64,000 nucleotides of DNA from Streptomyces mirabilis (GCF_018310535.1 NZ_CP074102.1:2604001-2668000), one strand, 5' to 3'. Numbered from the stretch's first letter, positions 43,003 to 51,101 are shown. The notes: a model not told the origin generated them from the letters alone. A program made the numbers and translations.

Positions 43003-43236
43003 ATGGCAGGCTTCCTGGACCGCGCCAAGGAACAGGCGCAGCGAGGGCTCACGCAGGGCAAGCAGAAGCTCGACGAGGTGCAGGCGCAGCGTGCGGGCGG
43101 CGACCTCCTGAAGAGACTGGGCGCGGCGTACTACGCGGAGCGGCGCGGCAGCGGCTCCCCCGAGGCCACCCAGCAGGCCTTGCAGGCGCTGGAGAGCCAC
43201 ATCGCCACTCACGGGGACGCGTTCCTGCGCTCCTGA
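43003..43236 (+). CDS. Small helical protein of unknown function
   Basis: A 77-residue protein: MAGFLDRAKEQAQRGLTQGK, then KLDEVQAQRAGGDLLKRLGA, ending ALESHIATHGDAFLRS. Helical and charged, without membrane segment or signal. Resembles small conserved Streptomyces proteins; no function is assigned. ATG 43003 has ACAGGAGAC at good spacing. It is divergent from the encapsulin gene, with which it shares 243 bp containing a 12-bp palindrome TCGATCGATCGA (42885-42896). Confidence 0.7.
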   Translation: MAGFLDRAKEQAQRGLTQGKQKLDEVQAQRAGGDLLKRLGAAYYAERRGSGSPEATQQALQALESHIATHGDAFLRS

Positions 43237-43405
43237 CGGACCTCGCGGACGCGCCGTGAACGCGCTGGTCAAACGCGCCTGCGCCCCTGACCGGATCGAC
43301 TCGCACACCGTACGAACGGCTGGGCCGGAGCCCCTGGTTCCGGGTACAGCTGCGGTACGAGACGGCCGCGACCGGTGGCCGCCGCGCAGTGCGAAGGAGG
43401 CGGTC

Positions 43406-43996
43406 ATGGCCCCACCCATGTCCGCGGGCGGTTTCCTGAACCGGCTCAGGGAGGAAGGCCTCACTGTCGTCGAGGTCGGCGAATGGGAGCGTCACAACCG
43501 CAATCACAAGGGGCCCTGGGGTCCGGTGTACGGCGTGATGATCCACCACACGGTGACCTCGGGCAGCGAGCACACCGTCGGGATCTGTCGTGACGGCCGC
43601 CCGGACCTGCCCGGTCCGCTGTGCCACGGCGTCATCACCAAGGACGGTGTCCTGCACCTCGTGGGCTACGGCCGGGCCAACCACGCGGGTCTGGGTGACG
43701 ACGACGTGCTGCGCGCCGTGATCGCGGAGAAGGCACTCCCGCCGGACAACGAGGCGAACACCGACGGCAACCGCCACTTCTACGGCTTCGAGTGCGAGAA
43801 CCTCGGCGACGGAAAGGATCCGTGGCCCGAGGTGCAGTTGGAGGCCATCGAGAAGGTCGCGGCCGCGATCTGCCGCCACCACGGCTGGACGGAGCGTTCA
43901 CTCATCGGCCACCTGGAGTGGCAGCCGGGCAAGGTCGACCCGTGCGGCTTCACGATGGCCTCGATGAGAGAGCGCGTCCGCGACCGCCTCAAGTGA
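43406..43996 (+). CDS. N-acetylmuramoyl-L-alanine amidase-like protein without signal peptide
   Basis: A 196-residue Amidase_2/PGRP fold. The zinc ligands are visible in VYGVMIHHTVTSG (His-His), YGFECENLGDG and LIGHLEWQPGKVDPCG, where His and Cys complete the site in T7-lysozyme-like amidases. It would cut the MurNAc-L-Ala bond of peptidoglycan. No signal peptide or membrane segment precedes the domain, and ATG 43406 has a strong GAAGGAGG eight bases away, so an alternative start is unlikely. A cytoplasmic amidase needs holins or cell lysis to reach the wall; such genes are often phage-derived, though no other phage genes lie nearby. Confidence 0.88.
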   Translation: MAPPMSAGGFLNRLREEGLTVVEVGEWERHNRNHKGPWGPVYGVMIHHTVTSGSEHTVGICRDGRPDLPGPLCHGVITKDGVLHLVGYGRANHAGLGDDDVLRAVIAEKALPPDNEANTDGNRHFYGFECENLGDGKDPWPEVQLEAIEKVAAAICRHHGWTERSLIGHLEWQPGKVDPCGFTMASMRERVRDRLK

Positions 43997-44033
43997 CGGA
44001 CGGGCGCGGGGCGACTGCCCGCATACCGCACAG

Positions 44034-45008
44034 GTGTCCGACAATGGTGGGGTGCCCAGCCCCGCAACCCCGGACGACCCGAACACCCCGGCCACTCCTG
44101 ACGCCCCCGAAGCGCTCGACCCGACCGCTCTGCGACCGCGGCTGCCCTCGCCGCTGTGCCAGGTCGCGGACGAGCGCTTCGCGCGCCATGGCGTACGGCT
44201 GCTGCTGAAGCGGGACGATCTGATCCACCCGGAGCTGATCGGCAACAAGTGGCGCAAGCTCGCCCCGAACCTCCGCGCGGCGGCGGGCCGCACGGTGGTC
44301 ACCTTCGGCGGCGCGTACTCCAACCATCTGCGCGCCACCGCCGCCGCGGGCCGCCTCCTCGGGCTGACGACCGTGGGGGTGGTCCGCGGCCAGGAGCTGG
44401 CCGACCGCCCCCTCAACCCCTCACTGAACCGCTGCGCGGCCGACGGCATGCGACTGCACTTCGTCGACAGGTCGACGTACCGCCGCAAGAGCGAACCGGA
44501 GACGCTGGCCGCCCTGCTGCGCTCGATGGACGCCGAGGACGCGTATGTCGTCCCCGAGGGCGGCAGCAACTCCCTTGCCGTACGGGGCTGCCAGGAACTC
44601 GGCGCGGAGCTGCGGGGCCACGGCGGTGTCGACGTGGCCGCCCTGGCCTGCGGCACCGGCGGCACCCTCGCCGGCCTGGCCGCCGGTCTCGCCCCCGACC
44701 AGCGGGCCCTGGGCGTCCCCGTCCTCAAGGGCGGCTTCCTGGAGGGCGACATAAGCGCCCTCCAGGAAGCCGCTTTCGGCGGCCACCGCGGCACCTGGTC
44801 CCTCGACGACCGCTTCCACTTCGGCGGCTACGCCCGCACCACACCCGAACTCGACAGCTTCGCCGCGGACTTCGAACAACGCCACGGCCTGCCCGTGGAA
44901 CGTCTCTATGTCGCCAAGATGCTCTATGGACTTGTCACCTTGATGGAGGAGGGGGCTTTCACACGGGGGACGACGGTGGCGGCGGTGATCACGGGGGCAC
45001 CGTTCTGA
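44034..45008 (+). CDS. PLP-dependent ACC deaminase/D-cysteine desulfhydrase-like enzyme
   Basis: A 324-residue fold-type II PLP enzyme. KRDDLIHPELIGNKWRKLAP includes the Schiff-base lysine region (GNKWRKL), VTFGGAYSNHLRATAAAG holds the SNH motif that stacks on PLP, and GTGGTLAGLAAGL is the phosphate-binding Gly loop. The family comprises 1-aminocyclopropane-1-carboxylate deaminases and D-cysteine desulfhydrases; residues needed to separate them are not clear-cut. The N-terminal 30 residues (PATPDDPNTPATPDAPEA) are low complexity, and the GTG at 44034 may lie upstream of the true start. It converges on the antiporter gene. Confidence 0.88.
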   Translation: MSDNGGVPSPATPDDPNTPATPDAPEALDPTALRPRLPSPLCQVADERFARHGVRLLLKRDDLIHPELIGNKWRKLAPNLRAAAGRTVVTFGGAYSNHLRATAAAGRLLGLTTVGVVRGQELADRPLNPSLNRCAADGMRLHFVDRSTYRRKSEPETLAALLRSMDAEDAYVVPEGGSNSLAVRGCQELGAELRGHGGVDVAALACGTGGTLAGLAAGLAPDQRALGVPVLKGGFLEGDISALQEAAFGGHRGTWSLDDRFHFGGYARTTPELDSFAADFEQRHGLPVERLYVAKMLYGLVTLMEEGAFTRGTTVAAVITGAPF

Positions 45009-45032
45009 GCCCTCGCACGGCCCTGAGCATCC

Positions 45033-46628
45033 TTACGCCGCCTCCCGATAGGCCGCCGCCTCCTCCAGGTCGAGTCTGCGCAGGAGGGTGCGGAGCATCT
45101 CGTCGTCGATGTAGCGGTGGTCGCGGAGTTTCACGAAGACCTCGCGTTCGGCGCCGATCATCTCGCGGGACAGACGGCGGTAGGTGTCGTCGGCGGTCTC
45201 CCCGGTCACCGGGTTGACGGCGCCGAGCCGCTCCCAGACGGCGTTGCGGCGGCGTTCCAGGACCGAGCGGAGCCGGTCGGCGAGCGGCGGGGGCAGGGCG
45301 TTGCGCTCGTCGTCGAGGAGTGCGTCGAGGCGCTCCTCGGCGACCCGGGACGCCTGTGCCTGGGCGTTCGCCTCCGCGAGCGTCTCCGCCTGGACGTCGC
45401 GCCCCGGCAGCTTCAGCAGGCGGATGAGAGGGGGCAGGGTCAGCCCCTGGACGACCAGGGTCCCGATGACGGTGGTGAAGGTGAGGAAGAGGAGGAGGTT
45501 GCGATCGGGGAAGGAGGCACCGCCGTGCACGGTCAGCGGGATGGAGAAGGCGATGGCGAGCGAGACCACCCCGCGCATTCCGGCCCAGCCGATGATGAAC
45601 GGCCCCTTCCAGGTGGGGGACCCCTCGCGCTCCCGGACGCGCGCCGACAGGATCCGGGGCAGGAAGGTGGCGGGGTAGACCCACACGAACCGGGCGGCGA
45701 CCACGACCAGGAAGACGGCCACCGCGTACCAGGCGGCCTGGGCTCCCTGGTACTGGCCGAGGCCCTTGAGGACGACCGGCAGTTGCAGTCCGATCAGGGC
45801 GAACACCGCCGACTCCAGGACGAACGCGACCATCTTCCACACCGCCTCCTCCTGGAGCCGGGTCGCGAAGTCCACCTCCCAGGCACGGTGGCCGAGGTAG
45901 AGCGCGACGACGACCACCGCGAGCACTCCGGAGGCGTGCACCTGCTCGGCGATCCCGTACGCGACGAAGGGGATCAACAAGGAAAGGGTGTTCTGGAGAA
46001 GCGCCTCCTTCAGGTGCGTGCGCAGCCAGTGGATCGGCACCATCAGGACGAGACCGACGACCACACCCCCGACCGCCGCGAGCAGGAACTCGCGGACACC
46101 GCCCGCCCAGGTCGCGCCCGCGCCGACCGCGGCGGCGAGGGCCACCTTGTAGGCGGTGATCGCGGTCGCGTCGTTCACCAGGGACTCGCCCTGAAGGATC
46201 GTGGTGATCCGGGAGGGCAGCCCCACCCGGCGCGCCACCGCCGTGGCCGCCACCGCGTCCGGCGGCGCCACCACCGCCCCGAAGACCAGCGCCGCGGGCA
46301 GCGGCAGGCTCGGCACGATCAGATAGGCGGCCCAGCCGACTGCCAGCGTCGCGAAGAGCACGTACCCCACCGACAGCAGCGCGATGGGCCGCACATGCGC
46401 CCGCAGATCGAGGTACGAGCTGTCGCTGGCCGCCGTGTACAGCAGCGGGGGCAGCACCAGCGGGAGCACGATCTCCGGGTCGAGTTCATATCCGGGCACT
46501 CCAGGGACGTACGAGACGACCAGGCCCGCCGCGACGAGCAACAGCGGCGCCGGCACCGGGGTGCGACGGGCGAGCCCGGCGACCGCGGCGCTCCCCGCGA
46601 CCAGCAACAGCAGTGGCAATACGTGCAT
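45033..46628 (-). CDS. CPA1-type Na+/H+ antiporter
   Basis: A 531-residue membrane antiporter. About 12 hydrophobic helices run from LPLLLLVAGSAAVAG at the N-terminus to VIGTLVVQGLTLPPLIRLL near residue 395. The exchange site motif GAVVAPPDAVAATAVARRVG and ILQGESLVNDATAITAYKVA are CPA1 signatures. A cytoplasmic helical tail of about 120 residues follows. It exports Na+ (or K+) for protons. ATG 46628 is selected because the sequence upstream is Cys-rich, does not resemble the family and belongs to the divergent zinc-finger region; GAGGGCGGGAAG lies before it. Confidence 0.93.
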   Translation of the reverse strand: MHVLPLLLLVAGSAAVAGLARRTPVPAPLLLVAAGLVVSYVPGVPGYELDPEIVLPLVLPPLLYTAASDSSYLDLRAHVRPIALLSVGYVLFATLAVGWAAYLIVPSLPLPAALVFGAVVAPPDAVAATAVARRVGLPSRITTILQGESLVNDATAITAYKVALAAAVGAGATWAGGVREFLLAAVGGVVVGLVLMVPIHWLRTHLKEALLQNTLSLLIPFVAYGIAEQVHASGVLAVVVVALYLGHRAWEVDFATRLQEEAVWKMVAFVLESAVFALIGLQLPVVLKGLGQYQGAQAAWYAVAVFLVVVAARFVWVYPATFLPRILSARVREREGSPTWKGPFIIGWAGMRGVVSLAIAFSIPLTVHGGASFPDRNLLLFLTFTTVIGTLVVQGLTLPPLIRLLKLPGRDVQAETLAEANAQAQASRVAEERLDALLDDERNALPPPLADRLRSVLERRRNAVWERLGAVNPVTGETADDTYRRLSREMIGAEREVFVKLRDHRYIDDEMLRTLLRRLDLEEAAAYREAA

Positions 46629-46689
46629 CGTCTTCCGCCCGCCCTCGTTTTCGCGCGACATCCCGCACGCCCGACGTAACCTGGCAATC

Positions 46690-46950
46690 ATGAAACAGTG
46701 CACGCACGCCGACGAGCTGCAGCACCCCGAACCCGGGCCGCTGAGCGAGACCTGCCTGGAATGCCAGGCCGCCGGTACACATCCGGTGCAGTTGCGGCTG
46801 TGTCTGAGCTGCGGGCACCTCGGCTGCTGCGACTCCTCGCCGCTGCGGCACGCGACGGAGCATTTCAAGGAGACCGGACATCCCGTGATGCGTACCTTCG
46901 AACCCGGTGAGAGCTGGCGCTGGTGCTTCGTCGACCACGTACTGGTGTGA
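46690..46950 (+). CDS. UBP-type zinc-finger protein
   Basis: An 86-residue protein with a zf-UBP fold: CTHADELQHPEPGPLSETCL, ECQAAGTHPVQLRLCLSCGH and LGCCDSSPLRHATEHFKETG, then GESWRWCFVDHVLV. The repeated CxxC pairs and the His cluster would bind two to three zinc ions, and the WCFVD end is conserved. Eukaryotic relatives bind ubiquitin C-termini; bacteria lack ubiquitin, and the bacterial role is unknown. ATG 46690 is 62 bp from the divergent antiporter start. It lies upstream of the anti-sigma/sigma operon. I recall a gene called ushY upstream of sigH in S. coelicolor but cannot confirm that it matches this one. Confidence 0.88.
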   Translation: MKQCTHADELQHPEPGPLSETCLECQAAGTHPVQLRLCLSCGHLGCCDSSPLRHATEHFKETGHPVMRTFEPGESWRWCFVDHVLV

Positions 46951-46965
46951 CCCGCGGCTCGGACG

Positions 46966-46990
46966 GTTCGACCGTCTGACGCCTGGGTAC
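46966..46990 (+). promoter_or_regulatory. Candidate sigma-B-type promoter of the sigma factor operon
   Basis: GTTC (46966-46969), 15-bp spacer, GGGTAC (46985-46990), close to the sigma-B-like consensus GTTT-N14-16-GGGTAT. It lies about 70 bp upstream of the leader ORF and would make the operon autoregulatory. Confidence 0.55.
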
Positions 46991-47047
46991 GTCAACCCGG
47001 CGCGCGCTCTTCCTATTTGGGCCCGCAGACCCCTAGCCACTGTCCGT

Positions 47048-47068
47048 ACTCATAGGCTTACTATGAGT
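47048..47068. promoter_or_regulatory. Perfect inverted repeat overlapping the leader ORF start
   Basis: ACTCATAG (47048-47055), spacer GCTTA, CTATGAGT (47061-47068). The right arm contains the ATG of the leader ORF at 47063. Could be an operator or an mRNA hairpin. Confidence 0.6.
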
Positions 47069-47209
47069 GACAGCAAGGGACGGGGTCCCCAGGACAGGAA
47101 ACTTGGGAGCGCGGTAGCGTCACCGCTGAACCACCTAGCGCGTTACCCCGGGGGGCGACCCTCGGCCCCCGAAAAGAGCTCGAAAGAGCTTGTACCACCT
47201 TGGAGGTGA
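47063..47209 (+). CDS. Possible 48-residue leader peptide of the sigma factor operon
   Basis: ATG 47063 opens a 48-codon frame beginning MSDSKGRGPQDRKLGS and ending SSKELVPPWR, with its stop 2 bp before the anti-sigma GTG at 47212. The stop overlaps the GGAGGTGAGG ribosome site of that gene, so translation could be coupled. The peptide is basic and low in hydrophobic residues, without similarity I recognise. A ribosome site before the ATG is not obvious, and the mRNA may be leaderless. It could equally be non-coding. Confidence 0.35.
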   Translation: MSDSKGRGPQDRKLGSAVASPLNHLARYPGGRPSAPEKSSKELVPPWR

Positions 47210-47211
47210 GG

Positions 47212-47625
47212 GTGTCCCAGATCGCAGGCGAGCCCGCGACGAAGGACTTCGTGGAAGTCCGGCTGCCGGCCGCGGGTGCCTACCTGTCGGTGCTGCGTAC
47301 GGCTACGGCCGGTCTCGCGGCCCGTTTGGACTTCACCCTCGACGAGATCGAGGACCTCCGCATCGCGGTGGACGAGGCCTGCGCGATTTTGCTGCAGCAG
47401 GCCGTCCCCGGATCGGTGCTCAGCTGTGTCTTCCGGCTCATCGACGACTCGCTCGAGGTGACGGTCTCCGCTCCGACCACTGATGGTCACGCTCCGTCAC
47501 GGGACACGTTCGCGTGGACCGTTCTGTCGGCGCTCGCGGGCAAGGTCGACTCCACCGTCGCCGAGGACAAAACCGTTTCGATCAGCCTCTACAAACAGCG
47601 CGGCGCGGGACCCGGGCCGGCGTGA
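47212..47625 (+). CDS. Anti-sigma factor of the RsbW/PrsH type
   Basis: A 137-residue GHKL-type anti-sigma factor that should bind and inactivate the downstream sigma factor. LPAAGAYLSVLRTATAGLAA and the N box DLRIAVDEACAILLQ (the ATP/Mg site) are RsbW-like; the C-terminal half keeps the fold but the serine-kinase G boxes are weak. GTG 47212 follows GGAGGTGAGG; a TTG at 47200 is possible. The C-terminus overlaps the sigma factor start (GTGA). In S. coelicolor the homologue next to sigH is called UshX/PrsH. Confidence 0.9.
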   Translation: MSQIAGEPATKDFVEVRLPAAGAYLSVLRTATAGLAARLDFTLDEIEDLRIAVDEACAILLQQAVPGSVLSCVFRLIDDSLEVTVSAPTTDGHAPSRDTFAWTVLSALAGKVDSTVAEDKTVSISLYKQRGAGPGPA

Positions 47626-48719
47626 GGAACGGGGACGGGCCGGTGCGGGACGAAGAGCGCGGCACACGGGAGCTTCCCGCCGGACGTGTCGACGGCCTCG
47701 ACGGGCCCCGGCGCGCGGTGGAAGGCGTCGACGGCATCCCCGAACAGGCCCGGCCGCACCCGGAGGACGCACAGGAGAGCCTCCTCTCCGGCCAGGACGA
47801 CGGGCAACGGGATCCGGAGGGTGCCGCGCCGAGCACGTCCTCGGAAGGACGGCGGCTGGTGACGGGCGGGACTATGAGCGAGCACGAGCGACACGACAAG
47901 CCAGAGGTGCAGAGCGTGCAGGGCACGCAGCACGGGCCGAGCGCCCAGCACATCCAGCACGACCCTCAGGACCGCAGCGGCGCGCGGGCGATGTTCATCG
48001 AACTGCGCAAGCTGCAGGACGGCAGCGCGGAGTACGCGGAGCTGCGCAATCAGCTGGTCCGCATGCACCTCCCGCTCGTCGAGCACCTCGCGCGCCGCTT
48101 CCGCAATCGCGGTGAGCCGCTGGACGACCTCACCCAGGTCGCGACCATCGGCCTGATCAAGTCGGTCGACCGCTTCGACCCGGAGCGCGGCGTCGAGTTC
48201 TCGACGTACGCGACTCCGACGGTCGTCGGCGAGATCAAGCGGCACTTCCGCGACAAGGGCTGGGCGGTGCGGGTGCCGAGGCGCCTGCAGGAACTGCGTC
48301 TGGCCCTGACGACGGCGACGGCCGAGCTGTCGCAACAGCACGGGCGCTCTCCCACGGTCCACGAGCTGGCCGAGAAGCTGGCCATCTCGGAGGAGGAGGT
48401 CCTGGAGGGCCTGGAGTCCGCCAACGCGTACTCCACGCTGTCGCTGGACGTCCCCGACACGGACGACGAGTCTCCGGCGGTCGCGGACACGCTGGGTGCG
48501 GAGGACGAGGCCCTGGAGGGCGTCGAGTACCGGGAGTCGTTGAAGCCCCTGCTCGAGGACCTCCCCCCGAGAGAGAAGCGGATCCTGCTTCTCCGCTTCT
48601 TCGGCAACATGACCCAGTCGCAGATCGCGCAGGAGGTCGGCATCTCCCAGATGCACGTCTCCCGCCTGCTGGCCCGCACCCTCGCCCAGCTCCGCGAAAA
48701 GCTCCTGGTCGAGGAGTGA
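47622..48719 (+). CDS. sigH: Sigma-B/F/G-type stress sigma factor (SigH-like)
   Basis: A sigma factor of up to 365 residues from GTG 47622. The N-terminal 120 residues are a non-conserved, acidic, Gly/Gln-rich extension. Region 2 follows (HLPLVEHLARRFRNRGEPLD; TIGLIKSVDRFDPERGVEFS; YATPTVVGEIKRHFRDKGW), then region 3 (VHELAEKLAISEEEVLEGL) and region 4 (LPPREKRILLLRFFGNMTQS; QEVGISQMHVSRLLARTL). An internal ATG at 47874 (MSEHERHDK) gives a 281-residue form. S. coelicolor SigH is reported to exist in several size forms and to act in osmotic stress and sporulation. It overlaps the anti-sigma stop. Confidence 0.93.
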   Translation: MRNGDGPVRDEERGTRELPAGRVDGLDGPRRAVEGVDGIPEQARPHPEDAQESLLSGQDDGQRDPEGAAPSTSSEGRRLVTGGTMSEHERHDKPEVQSVQGTQHGPSAQHIQHDPQDRSGARAMFIELRKLQDGSAEYAELRNQLVRMHLPLVEHLARRFRNRGEPLDDLTQVATIGLIKSVDRFDPERGVEFSTYATPTVVGEIKRHFRDKGWAVRVPRRLQELRLALTTATAELSQQHGRSPTVHELAEKLAISEEEVLEGLESANAYSTLSLDVPDTDDESPAVADTLGAEDEALEGVEYRESLKPLLEDLPPREKRILLLRFFGNMTQSQIAQEVGISQMHVSRLLARTLAQLREKLLVEE

Positions 48720-48776
48720 CCTGGCAGCCGCCGAGCGGGGCTCACGACCGGCGTGGACCCTGCCGGAGTGCCGGAG

Positions 48777-49226
48777 CTATTCGGTTTCCTCGGCGGCACC
48801 GGGGCCGCGGATGCCCAGCGCCCGGGTCGTCTCGGAATTGACGAGCAGGACCAGCGCCGTGATCGCGACCGCCGCGAGGGCGATTCCGGCGGGGATCGCC
48901 ACGCTGTCCGCCTGGAGCAGGCTGTAGGCGACGGGCAGCGCCATGATCTGGGTGATGACCGCGGGGCCCCGGCTCCAGCTGCGGCGCAGCAGCAGACCGC
49001 GGGCGGCCAGCAGGGGCAGCAGCGCGAGCACGATCAGCGTCACACCCAGGGTCACGCCCTGCTGCCGGTCTCCCGAGCCACCCGTGACCCCCAGGACGAG
49101 CATCCACACGCCCCCCACGGCGAGGACCAGCCCCTCCAGCGCGGCCAGCGCGGCCGCGGCGGTCAGCCGTCCGGGACGGGGCTCTGCGGTGGGGGTGTCG
49201 GGGGTGGGGATCTGCTCAGCGCTCAC
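48777..49226 (-). CDS. Four-helix integral membrane protein of unknown function
   Basis: A 149-residue membrane protein. After a disordered, Pro-rich N-terminus (residues 1-22) come four hydrophobic helices, including ALEGLVLAVGGVWMLVLGV and GVTLGVTLIVLALLPLLAA. A basic loop LLRRSWSRGP separates helices two and three. No motif identifies a transporter or enzyme. GTG 49226 is preferred because the preceding frame is unstructured. It converges on the sigma factor gene and may belong to a general class of small Streptomyces integral membrane proteins. Confidence 0.75.
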   Translation of the reverse strand: MSAEQIPTPDTPTAEPRPGRLTAAAALAALEGLVLAVGGVWMLVLGVTGGSGDRQQGVTLGVTLIVLALLPLLAARGLLLRRSWSRGPAVITQIMALPVAYSLLQADSVAIPAGIALAAVAITALVLLVNSETTRALGIRGPGAAEETE

Positions 49227-49385
49227 CCCTGAAGGGTATCCCTCGGGCCCCGGCGCGCGGCCGGACCCCGGCCGCTCCCCCACCCGTCTCCCGCACCTCA
49301 CCGTGTCGAGACTCACGCCCCTATCTCTTACCGGATCCCTAACTCGGTCTGGGACCAGTACCCCTCGGTAGGTACGCTGCATCGC

Positions 49386-50354
49386 ATGCGTGCACTTCTC
49401 GTGGTCAATCCGGCGGCTACCACCACAAGTGCGCGCACGCGCGATGTCTTGATCCACGCGCTGGCGAGCGAGATGAAGCTCGAGGTGGTCACCACCGAGT
49501 ACCGCGGGCACGCACGGGACCTCGGCCGGCAGGCCGGGGAAAGCGACGACATAGAACTGGTGGTCGCGCTCGGCGGCGACGGCACCGTCAACGAGGTCGT
49601 GAACGGTCTCCTGCACAACGGCCCCGACCTGGACCGCCTGCCCCGCCTCGCGGTGGTCCCCGGCGGTTCCACCAATGTCTTCGCCCGCGCGCTGGGTCTG
49701 CCCAACGACGCCGTGGAGGCCACCGGCGCCCTGCTGGACGCGCTCAGAGAGGACCGCGAGCGCGCGATCGGCCTCGGTCTCGCCGCGGGCACCCCCGGCA
49801 CCGAGGACGAAGCCGTCCCCTCCCGCTGGTTCACCTTCTGCGCGGGGCTCGGCTTCGACGCGGGGGTGATCGGCCGGGTCGAACAGCAGCGCGAGCGCGG
49901 CAAGCGTTCCACCCACGCCCTCTATTTGCGCCAAGTGGCACGTCAGTTTTTGGACGAACCTCACCGCAGGCACGGAACGATCACACTGGAGCGGCCCGAC
50001 CAGGACCCGGTCACCGATCTTGTGATGTCCATAATCTGCAACACCACGCCCTGGACGTTTCTCGGCAATCGTCCGGTGTACGCGTCACCTAAGGCTTCGT
50101 TCGATACCGGGCTCGACGTACTCGCTCTCAACCGCATGTCGACGGGCGCGGTTGCCCGGTATGCCACCCAGTTGCTCACTTCGTCCCCCGAGCGCGGCCC
50201 CCACGGCAAGCACGCCCTGTCTCTGCACGACCTGACCGACTTCACCTTGCATTCGAAGGCGCCGCTCCCCCTCCAGATGGACGGTGACCACCTGGGACTG
50301 CGGACCAGCGTGACGTTCACAGGCGTACGCCGTGCACTGCGTGTGATTGTGTGA
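49386..50354 (+). CDS. Diacylglycerol kinase-family lipid kinase
   Basis: A 322-residue DAGK-catalytic-domain protein. VVNPAATTTSARTRDVLIHA opens the fold, and VALGGDGTVNEVVNGL (Gly63-Gly64-Asp65-Gly66) is the ATP-binding motif. VVPGGSTNVFARALGLPND is the second family signature. The C-terminal beta-sandwich ends with PLQMDGDHLG. The group contains DgkB, YegS and sphingosine-kinase-like enzymes, which phosphorylate diacylglycerol or related lipids at the membrane face. The substrate is not determined by sequence. ATG 49386 is close to the domain start. Confidence 0.93.
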   Translation: MRALLVVNPAATTTSARTRDVLIHALASEMKLEVVTTEYRGHARDLGRQAGESDDIELVVALGGDGTVNEVVNGLLHNGPDLDRLPRLAVVPGGSTNVFARALGLPNDAVEATGALLDALREDRERAIGLGLAAGTPGTEDEAVPSRWFTFCAGLGFDAGVIGRVEQQRERGKRSTHALYLRQVARQFLDEPHRRHGTITLERPDQDPVTDLVMSIICNTTPWTFLGNRPVYASPKASFDTGLDVLALNRMSTGAVARYATQLLTSSPERGPHGKHALSLHDLTDFTLHSKAPLPLQMDGDHLGLRTSVTFTGVRRALRVIV

Positions 50355-50673
50355 GCGGAAGGGCCCAAAGTCCTTTCACTCGAACGTTTAGACCAGGGTC
50401 CACCCCATGGAAGTACGGCTGTGACCTAGTCGACACCGAGGAATCAAAAAAAACTTTCCAGAAGGGGTTGTATCCGCCGCTGAGGTTTGCGAGTCTCTAC
50501 GTGGCGATCGGGACGGCCCGCAACATCGGCCCCACAGAGAGCCAGAACCCCTCCTCAAATCACAGGACCACGTCAGGCAATCCTGGCAGTCGGCCCTTCA
50601 CTTGTTGAGGGATTCGTGAAAGCGTTCACATTCACAAGCAACGTGCATGTAATACCAAGGAGAGGTAGCAGCC
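50355..50673. other. Long leader region of the wblE gene
   Basis: A 319-bp non-coding leader. It contains an A8 tract at 50446-50453 (rare in this genome), a long stretch around 50461-50560 that I recall as conserved before this gene in Streptomyces, and the palindromic Crp-like site at 50616-50629. No gene is evident. Confidence 0.55.
50616..50629 (+). promoter_or_regulatory. Crp-like binding site upstream of wblE
   Basis: GTGA-AAGCGT-TCAC (50616-50629), a perfect GTGA-N6-TCAC palindrome as bound by cAMP-receptor proteins. It ends 44 bp before the wblE start. M. tuberculosis whiB1, the orthologue, is controlled by its CRP. Confidence 0.6.
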
Positions 50674-50931
50674 ATGGACTGGCGTCACAACGCCGTTTGC
50701 CGCGAGGAAGACCCCGAGCTCTTCTTCCCCATCGGCAACACCGGTCCTGCGCTGCTGCAGATCGAGGAAGCCAAGGCCGTCTGCCGCCGCTGCCCCGTCA
50801 TGGAGCAGTGCCTGCAGTGGGCGCTCGAGTCCGGCCAGGACTCCGGCGTCTGGGGTGGCCTCAGCGAGGACGAGCGTCGTGCGATGAAGCGCCGCGCCGC
50901 CCGCAACCGGGCTCGTCAGGCCACCGCCTGA
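50674..50931 (+). CDS. wblE: WhiB-family iron-sulfur transcription factor (WblE-like)
   Basis: An 85-residue WhiB-like protein. Four cysteines (Cys9, Cys37, Cys40, Cys46; spacing C-x27-CxxC-x5-C) bind a [4Fe-4S] cluster, followed by the GVWGG turn and a basic C-terminal tail (MKRRAARNRARQ) for DNA. Length and sequence match WblE, the Streptomyces counterpart of mycobacterial WhiB1, a nitric-oxide-sensitive, essential regulator that contacts the primary sigma factor. ATG 50674 has AAGGAGAGG at good spacing. A strong terminator follows. Confidence 0.94.
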   Translation: MDWRHNAVCREEDPELFFPIGNTGPALLQIEEAKAVCRRCPVMEQCLQWALESGQDSGVWGGLSEDERRAMKRRAARNRARQATA

Positions 50932-51038
50932 CACCCCACCCCGTAACGAGCCTGAGCCCGGCGGCGCGTACAGCGAGTACGCATCTCCCGCCCCCGAGCC
51001 GCAGCGCGCAGTACCCCCGATGCGCATAGCAACGTAAG

Positions 51039-51072
51039 CAGTGGCCCCGGACCTTCTGGTCCGGGGCCACTG
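51039..51072. terminator. Strong terminator between wblE and the PdtaS-like kinase gene
   Basis: Perfect 15-bp stem (51039-51053 with 51058-51072), tetraloop TTCT. It serves two convergent genes. Confidence 0.92.
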
Positions 51073-51101
51073 TCATGCACGACCTGTGGGTGCGTCAGAC
51101 A

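Noticed and set aside
50440..50469. Possible SigR promoter (GGAAT ... GTT) before wblE
   Set aside because: The spacing is 22 bp, whereas SigR promoters need about 18-19 bp.
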